Positions 13,917 to 18,407 of a stretch of DNA of 18,407 nucleotides are shown one piece after another; the stretch's first letter is position 1, and the number at the start of each line of letters is the position of its first letter. Source of the stretch: an uncultured Clostridium sp. (GTDB lineage Bacteria > Bacillota > Clostridia > Peptostreptococcales > Peptostreptococcaceae); assembly GCA_900557165.1 (NCBI GenBank), contig USRS01000051.1, positions 1-18,407 of the forward strand, written 5' to 3'. Under the pieces are notes generated by a model. That model made no database searches. It was not told the DNA's origin and saw nothing but the letters and a program-made list of their open reading frames with translations. A program made the translations under genes and the position numbers.

Positions 13917-15131
13917 TTACTTTTTCTTTATTCCTATTGTTTTAACTTCTTTAGTAGCTTCATCAGCTTCTTGTGATTTTTCTATTTTTTTAACTTGCTT
14001 TTCTTTTTTATTATTTTTAGATGCTTGTTTTTCATTATAAGCTTTCATTATTTCATCATAAATTAAATCTATGGCTTGTGGTTTACCTATAGACTTACTA
14101 GCATTAGCCATATCCATTAGTAATTCTTTATCACCTAATAATTTAAATACAACTTCATTTAATCTTTCTGGAGTTAAATCTTTTTCTAGTATGGCAATAC
14201 CTGCACCTTGTGATTCAATACTTTTAGCATTGTATTCTTGGTGATTTTCTGCTGTATAAGCTTTCGGTATTATTATAGATGGTTTTCCAAGAGCAGTTAT
14301 CTCTGCTAAAGATATTGCTCCTGCACTTCCTATTACAATATCACTAGCTGCTAGTCCATCAGCCATATTATCTAAGTAAGGCATTACTCTTTGATAAGGT
14401 TTAAGAGGAATATCTCCTAAAGCTTTTATAAAATCATTATAATATAGTTTTCCAGTTGCAAATATGAATGCCACATCTTCTCTAACCATATTTTTTATTA
14501 CAAGCAACATTGCTTCATTAATTTCTTCTGATCCTCCACTACCTCCGTAGCAAAGAACCATTTTTTTATCTTCACTTATTCCAAGTTTTTTTCTAGACAC
14601 AGACTTTCTTGCCTGTAATATTTCTTTTCTAACTGGATTACCTGTAAGTACTAATTTACTTTGGCTTTCCTCTGGGAATCTCTTATGAGAATCTTCAAAA
14701 CTTGTAAGAACTTTTGTAACTACTTTTGATAAAATTTTGTTAGTTACTCCAGGGAATGAGTTTTGCTCGTGAACTATTGTTACATTTTTATTTAATGCAG
14801 AGTTAAATAAAACAGGTCCACTTACATACCCTCCTGTTCCTATTACTATATCTGGCTTATATTTTTTCACTATTCTTCTTGATTGTTCTAAACCTTTACA
14901 TAATTTAAACACTCTTTTTACATTTTCAAAATCTATTTTTCTTCTAAATCCTTGTACTGTAACTGTTTTTAATTCATATCCGTATTTTGGAACTATTTCT
15001 GATTCTATACCTTTTTCGGTTCCTACAAATAATATCTCACAATCAGGATTTTCTTCTTTTATTTTGTTTGCTATTGCTATGGCTGGATAAACATGTCCTC
15101 CAGTTCCTCCGCCTGATAGTAATACCTTCAT
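13917..15131 (-). CDS. murG: UDP-GlcNAc transferase MurG (lipid II synthase)
   Basis: A 404-aa peripheral membrane glycosyltransferase that adds GlcNAc to lipid I to give lipid II at the inner face of the membrane. Visible motifs: the N-terminal glycine loop SGGGTGGHVYPAIA (residues 6-19), HEQNSFPGVTNK (121-132), YGGSGGSEEINE (about 195) and GSAGAISLAEITALGKPSIIIP with AENHQEYNA near the donor site. The family is usually about 360 aa. This one has an extra tail of about 40 residues (365-404) that is mostly Lys, Glu, Asn and Gln and probably disordered. The ATG at 15131 follows AGGAGATG, 14 bp after the SEDS gene. The stop is 8 nt before the murA hairpin. Confidence 0.96.
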   Translation of the reverse strand: MKVLLSGGGTGGHVYPAIAIANKIKEENPDCEILFVGTEKGIESEIVPKYGYELKTVTVQGFRRKIDFENVKRVFKLCKGLEQSRRIVKKYKPDIVIGTGGYVSGPVLFNSALNKNVTIVHEQNSFPGVTNKILSKVVTKVLTSFEDSHKRFPEESQSKLVLTGNPVRKEILQARKSVSRKKLGISEDKKMVLCYGGSGGSEEINEAMLLVIKNMVREDVAFIFATGKLYYNDFIKALGDIPLKPYQRVMPYLDNMADGLAASDIVIGSAGAISLAEITALGKPSIIIPKAYTAENHQEYNAKSIESQGAGIAILEKDLTPERLNEVVFKLLGDKELLMDMANASKSIGKPQAIDLIYDEIMKAYNEKQASKNNKKEKQVKKIEKSQEADEATKEVKTIGIKKK

Positions 15132-15145
15132 TATATCATCTCCTG

Positions 15146-16276
15146 TTAATTAATCTTGACACTTTTTGAGATGTTTAGCACTATTCCAATTTCACCCATA
15201 AGCATAGTAAGCGATGTACCTCCATAACTTATAAACGGCAAAGCTACTCCTGTATTTGGCATAGTTGATGTGGCAACAGCAATATTTAATGCTGCTTGAA
15301 TACCTATCAATGAGCCAATACCTATTACTAACATACATCCAAATATATCTTCGCATTTTAAAGCTATTCTAACACATCTATATACTAATAATATAAATAA
15401 TAATATTACCAAGATGCATCCTATTAATCCTAACTCTTCACCTATTATAGCAAATATAAAGTCATTTTGTGGTTCTGGTATGTAAAAATATTTTTGTTTA
15501 CTTTTGCCAAGGCCCAGACCAAACAAACCTCCAGACCCTAATGCATATAAACTTTGTATAACTTGATATCCTGATCCTAATGGATCTTGAAAAGGATCTA
15601 AAAAAGATGTTATACGTTTTAATCTGTAGGGTTCCATAAGTACTAATAGGGCAAACAAGCCCATACCTCCTAACCCCATAGCACCAACAAACTTCATATT
15701 CATTCCTGCTACAAATAGCATAACAAATATTACAAGCACTACTGTTCCTGCTGTAGACATATTCGGTTCAAGCATTATAAGTATAAATATTATCATAGGC
15801 ATAATCAATATTGGCAAAACACCCTTTGTCAAAGATTTTATTTTGTCATATCTTTTTTCTATTAATTTTGCTGTAAATACAACGCAAGCAAATTTCGCTA
15901 TATCTGATGGTTGAAATGTTGCTCCTCCTACACCAAGCCATCTTTTTGCACCGTTAGCTTCTATACCAAGCGGTGTTAAAACTAAAAGTAAAAATACAAT
16001 GGCAATTATACAAATTGGTGTAGCATACTTTTTCCAAAGTTTATAATCGACCTTGGAGAGAATTATCATTCCTATAAACCCCAATGTTGCATAAATTAAA
16101 TCTCTTTTTAAAAAAAAGTAGGGATCATTATGTTTAAATGAAGATTGAATATAACTTGCACTAAACACCATGATGATCCCAAAAAATACTAAAGTCATAG
16201 TAGTATAAAATACTACTGAATCAAAATCAGTCTTCATCCCCCTGTTAATTTGTTTTTTTAAACTTTTACTAGGCAT
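15146..16276 (-). CDS. spoVE: SEDS peptidoglycan polymerase, FtsW/SpoVE type
   Basis: A 376-aa SEDS-family glycosyltransferase that polymerises lipid II together with a class B PBP. About ten hydrophobic segments fill the protein. SEDS signatures include KRWLGVGGATFQPSDIAKFA, PNMSTAGTV, GSGGLFGLGLGKSKQK, PEPQNDFIFAIIGEELGLIG (its Asp is the likely catalytic residue) and LPFISYGGTSL. In Bacillus and Clostridioides the gene at this place, between murD and murG, is named spoVE and serves the spore cortex. The sequence alone does not separate SpoVE from a vegetative FtsW, so the symbol rests on position. The ATG at 16276 has GGAGG about 12 nt upstream, rather far; the ATG at 16237 has G-rich sequence directly against it and is less likely. 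The gap to murD is 44 bp. Confidence 0.9.
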   Translation of the reverse strand: MPSKSLKKQINRGMKTDFDSVVFYTTMTLVFFGIIMVFSASYIQSSFKHNDPYFFLKRDLIYATLGFIGMIILSKVDYKLWKKYATPICIIAIVFLLLVLTPLGIEANGAKRWLGVGGATFQPSDIAKFACVVFTAKLIEKRYDKIKSLTKGVLPILIMPMIIFILIMLEPNMSTAGTVVLVIFVMLFVAGMNMKFVGAMGLGGMGLFALLVLMEPYRLKRITSFLDPFQDPLGSGYQVIQSLYALGSGGLFGLGLGKSKQKYFYIPEPQNDFIFAIIGEELGLIGCILVILLFILLVYRCVRIALKCEDIFGCMLVIGIGSLIGIQAALNIAVATSTMPNTGVALPFISYGGTSLTMLMGEIGIVLNISKSVKIN

Positions 16277-16320
16277 CTGATAGACTACCCTCCATTTCGC
16301 AATAAATTGCCTTGAAGGAG

Positions 16321-17679
16321 TTATTTTAAGTTGTTTACATTATCTTTGAAGTCGCATCCTCTCGCTTCAAAGCTTTTATACATATCCCAGCTTGCACATG
16401 CAGGAGATAAAAGTACTACATCTCCCTTTTCAGCTTGCTTATAAGAAACTTCAACAGCTTCTTTCATATTGTTTACTTTTATTATAGATTTATAATTTTT
16501 TTCTTTTGCAGTCTTTTCAATTATATCTGCTGTTTCTCCCATTAAAACTAAAGATTTAATGTTTTCCTTTCCTATTTCTAAAAGTTCATTAAAATCACTT
16601 TCTTTATTGTAACCACCAGCAATTAATATTACAGGTGATTCATAAGAAGTTATGGCTTTTATTGTAGAGTCGGGATTAGTTCCTTTTGAATCATTTACAA
16701 ACATAATATCATTTATAGTTCTTACATATTCCAATCTATGTTCAACTGCTTTAAATGTTTTTAATATATGTTTTAATGTATCTAAATTGATATTACAAAC
16801 ATAAGCCATCGCTATAGCTGCCATACAATTTTCTAAATTATGATTTCCTGGTAAACTTAATTCTTTTTTATTTAACAGAACTATTTTTTCATCTATATGA
16901 ATAACTATATTGTTATTCTCATCTAAATATACACCTTTCTCAAGTTTTTCTTTTCTTGAGAAGAATATTATTTGACCTTTACACTTTGGTGCTAATTTTC
17001 TAACTTCCATATCATCATAATTTAATATGGCAAAATCATTTTCATCTTGATTTTTAAATATATTAGCTTTAGCTGCAATATAATTTTCCATGGTATGATG
17101 TCTATTTAAATGATCTGGAGAAAAGTTTAAAATTGATGCAACTTTAGGCTTAAAGTCTACTATACTTTCTAATTGGAAAGAACTAAGTTCTGTTATTAAG
17201 TAAGAATCTTCGTTAGTTAATTCAACTGTATCTATAACAGGATTTCCTATATTTCCAACTATATAAGTATCTTTATTATCAGCTTTAAATATTTCACCGA
17301 CTAAAGATGTTGTTGTAGTTTTTCCATTTGTTCCTGTTATTCCTACAAATTTAGGATTTTTAGAAAGTCTATAAGCAAGTTCAACTTCACCTATTACTTC
17401 TATATTTTCTTCTTTTAATTTTAATATAAAAGGTAAATCTAGTGGAACTCCTGGAGATACTACTGCTAAGTCAATATGGTCAACATTTTGAGGATGATAA
17501 CCAAGTATATATTCTGTATTTTTTATATCTTTTAATTCTTCTAATATATCTTTTAACTTTTCTTTGTCTTTTATATCATTAACTATTATATTTGCTTCTA
17601 ATTTATTTAATAATTTAATTGTTGAAACTCCTGTTTTTGCTAAACCAACAAGTAAAATATTTTTATTTTTTAGGTTCAT
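16321..17679 (-). CDS. murD: UDP-MurNAc-L-alanine:D-glutamate ligase MurD
   Basis: A 452-aa cytoplasmic ATP-dependent ligase that adds D-glutamate to UDP-MurNAc-L-Ala. Visible features: an N-terminal Rossmann-like domain (LLVGLAKTGVST), the ATP loop GITGTNGKTTTTS (about residues 113-125), ELSSFQLE, FSPDHLNRHHTMENYIAAKANIF (with the lysine that is carbamylated in Mur ligases), the NDSKGTNPDST linker and the C-terminal LLSPACASWDMYKSFEARG typical of MurD. An in-frame GTG lies three codons upstream (17688), but it overlaps the GGGGTGAT ribosome-binding site, which suits the ATG at 17679; I use the ATG. It is 18 bp after mraY, so the two are co-transcribed. Confidence 0.96.
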   Translation of the reverse strand: MNLKNKNILLVGLAKTGVSTIKLLNKLEANIIVNDIKDKEKLKDILEELKDIKNTEYILGYHPQNVDHIDLAVVSPGVPLDLPFILKLKEENIEVIGEVELAYRLSKNPKFVGITGTNGKTTTTSLVGEIFKADNKDTYIVGNIGNPVIDTVELTNEDSYLITELSSFQLESIVDFKPKVASILNFSPDHLNRHHTMENYIAAKANIFKNQDENDFAILNYDDMEVRKLAPKCKGQIIFFSRKEKLEKGVYLDENNNIVIHIDEKIVLLNKKELSLPGNHNLENCMAAIAMAYVCNINLDTLKHILKTFKAVEHRLEYVRTINDIMFVNDSKGTNPDSTIKAITSYESPVILIAGGYNKESDFNELLEIGKENIKSLVLMGETADIIEKTAKEKNYKSIIKVNNMKEAVEVSYKQAEKGDVVLLSPACASWDMYKSFEARGCDFKDNVNNLK

Positions 17680-17697
17680 TTTTATCACCCCTAACTA

Positions 17698-18407
17698 TTA
17701 GAATACTGCAATTATTCCTATCCAAGCTAATACTACTGTAGTTATCCAAAATACGAATACAACTCTAGTTTCAGGCCATCCACATTGTTCAAAATGATGA
17801 TGTATTGGTGCCATTTTAAATACTCTTTTACCAGTTAATTTAAATGATGCAACTTGTATAATAACTGATATAGCTTCTACAAAATAAATACCTCCAACAA
17901 TTGGTATTAAAAGTACTGAATTAGTTAAAACAGCAAAAGCAACTACTGCTCCACCTAAAGCCATTGAACCTGTATCTCCCATGAATACTTTAGCTGGATA
18001 TGAGTTGAATCCTAAGAATCCTAAACATGCTCCACCTGTAGCAGCTGTAAGTATTCCCACATCACTATTTCCTACAGATATTGCTAACATCATAAAGAAT
18101 ATAGAAACTATTAATGTAACACCTGATGCTAATCCATCTAAGCCATCTGTTAAATTAACTGCATTTACTGTTCCTATTATAACAAACATCATTATTGGCA
18201 CATATAAAGGTCCTAAGTTTATTACTATATCTGTAAATGGTACCATCATTTGTGTTGCGCTTGGTGATGCACTATATTGATAATAAGAAACAAATAATGC
18301 AAGAGCAAATTGTAGTATTATCTTTTGATATGCTTTAAGTCCTAAAGATCTCTTCATTTTTATTTTTATAAAGTCATCTAAAAATCCTACAAAACCAAAT
18401 CCTACTA
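17698..18407 (-). CDS. mraY: Phospho-MurNAc-pentapeptide transferase MraY, 5' end cut off
   Basis: The last 235 codons or so of MraY, the integral membrane enzyme that links phospho-MurNAc-pentapeptide to undecaprenyl phosphate to make lipid I. The frame is open through the right edge of the window, beginning VGFGFVGFLDDFIKIK, so the ATG at 18357 is internal and about 85-90 residues are missing. Conserved motifs: the DD pair in FLDDF, NLTDGLDGLASG, VFMGDTGSMALGG and the MraY-specific APIHHHFEQCGWPE. At least seven hydrophobic segments are visible. It is followed 18 bp later by murD. The gene before it (often murF) and the operon promoter are outside the window. Confidence 0.96.
   Translation of the reverse strand, partial: VGFGFVGFLDDFIKIKMKRSLGLKAYQKIILQFALALFVSYYQYSASPSATQMMVPFTDIVINLGPLYVPIMMFVIIGTVNAVNLTDGLDGLASGVTLIVSIFFMMLAISVGNSDVGILTAATGGACLGFLGFNSYPAKVFMGDTGSMALGGAVVAFAVLTNSVLLIPIVGGIYFVEAISVIIQVASFKLTGKRVFKMAPIHHHFEQCGWPETRVVFVFWITTVVLAWIGIIAVF

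Noticed and set aside
16277..16320. Possible stem (CTCC...GGAG) covering the ribosome-binding site of the SEDS gene
   Set aside because: Only four consecutive pairs form before mismatches, and the inner GCAAT/ATTGC stem has just a 2-nt loop; too weak to claim.
17680..17688. GTG at 17688 as the murD start
   Set aside because: The codon lies within the GGGGTGAT ribosome-binding site itself; the ATG at 17679 is properly spaced.
17981..18280. Plus-strand open frame opposite mraY
   Set aside because: The minus strand encodes unmistakable MraY motifs across the same bases.
1..18407. Prophage, insertion sequence, CRISPR, tRNA or rRNA content
   Set aside because: No transposase, integrase, regularly spaced repeats or structural RNA genes are visible; gene content is core and uniform in base use.

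Overview
This window is an 18.4 kb stretch of an AT-rich, endospore-forming member of the Clostridia. The sporulation genes (spoIIGA, sigE, sigG, a YlmC/YmxH gene, two YIEGIA genes), the gene order and the low GC content suggest Peptostreptococcaceae (Clostridioides, Romboutsia and Paraclostridium relatives). That family-level placement is inference from gene order, not a database match. Every gene I can support lies on the minus strand, so transcription runs from right to left. I see no tRNA, rRNA, CRISPR array, insertion sequence or sign of recent transfer.

Reading in the direction of transcription: (1) 18407-12598, a cell-wall cluster mraY (5' end cut by the window), murD, a SEDS gene of the FtsW/SpoVE type, murG and murA. 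It is closed by a 48-bp perfect palindrome that overlaps the end of murA. murB, murC and ftsA, found in many division clusters, are absent here, and murA sits where Bacillus has murB. (2) 12477-11746, ftsQ/divIB, probably with its own promoter. (3) A 389-bp non-coding stretch leading to ftsZ (11356-10178), which ends at a clear intrinsic terminator. (4) 9914-7434, the sporulation block spoIIGA-sigE-sigG: a membrane protease, its pro-sigma-E substrate and the later forespore sigma factor. A promoter with a 21-bp spacer and a Spo0A-like box lies before spoIIGA. A sigma-F-like promoter and a long stem that covers part of the ribosome-binding site lie before sigG. (5) 7320-3854, a ylmC/ymxH-like gene, nrdR, pgeF and a PhoP/PhoR-type two-component pair, ended by a strong terminator. 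(6) 3746-1649, two tandem YIEGIA-family membrane proteins and a 66-aa partner. (7) 1596-1, a vegetative-type promoter driving a PDZ/radical-SAM/DUF512 protein and the start of der (engA).

The theme is cell-wall synthesis, division and sporulation: precursor synthesis (MraY, MurD, MurG, MurA), its polymerisation (SEDS protein), septum assembly (FtsQ, FtsZ), then compartment-specific sigma factors. The most interesting points are regulatory. Hairpins occlude the ribosome-binding sites of murA and sigG. An eight-G run lies in sigE just after the predicted pro-peptide cleavage region. Three genes (sigE, ftsQ, murA) appear to start at TTG behind G-rich Shine-Dalgarno sequences. The duplicated YIEGIA genes plus small partner form a poorly understood membrane module.
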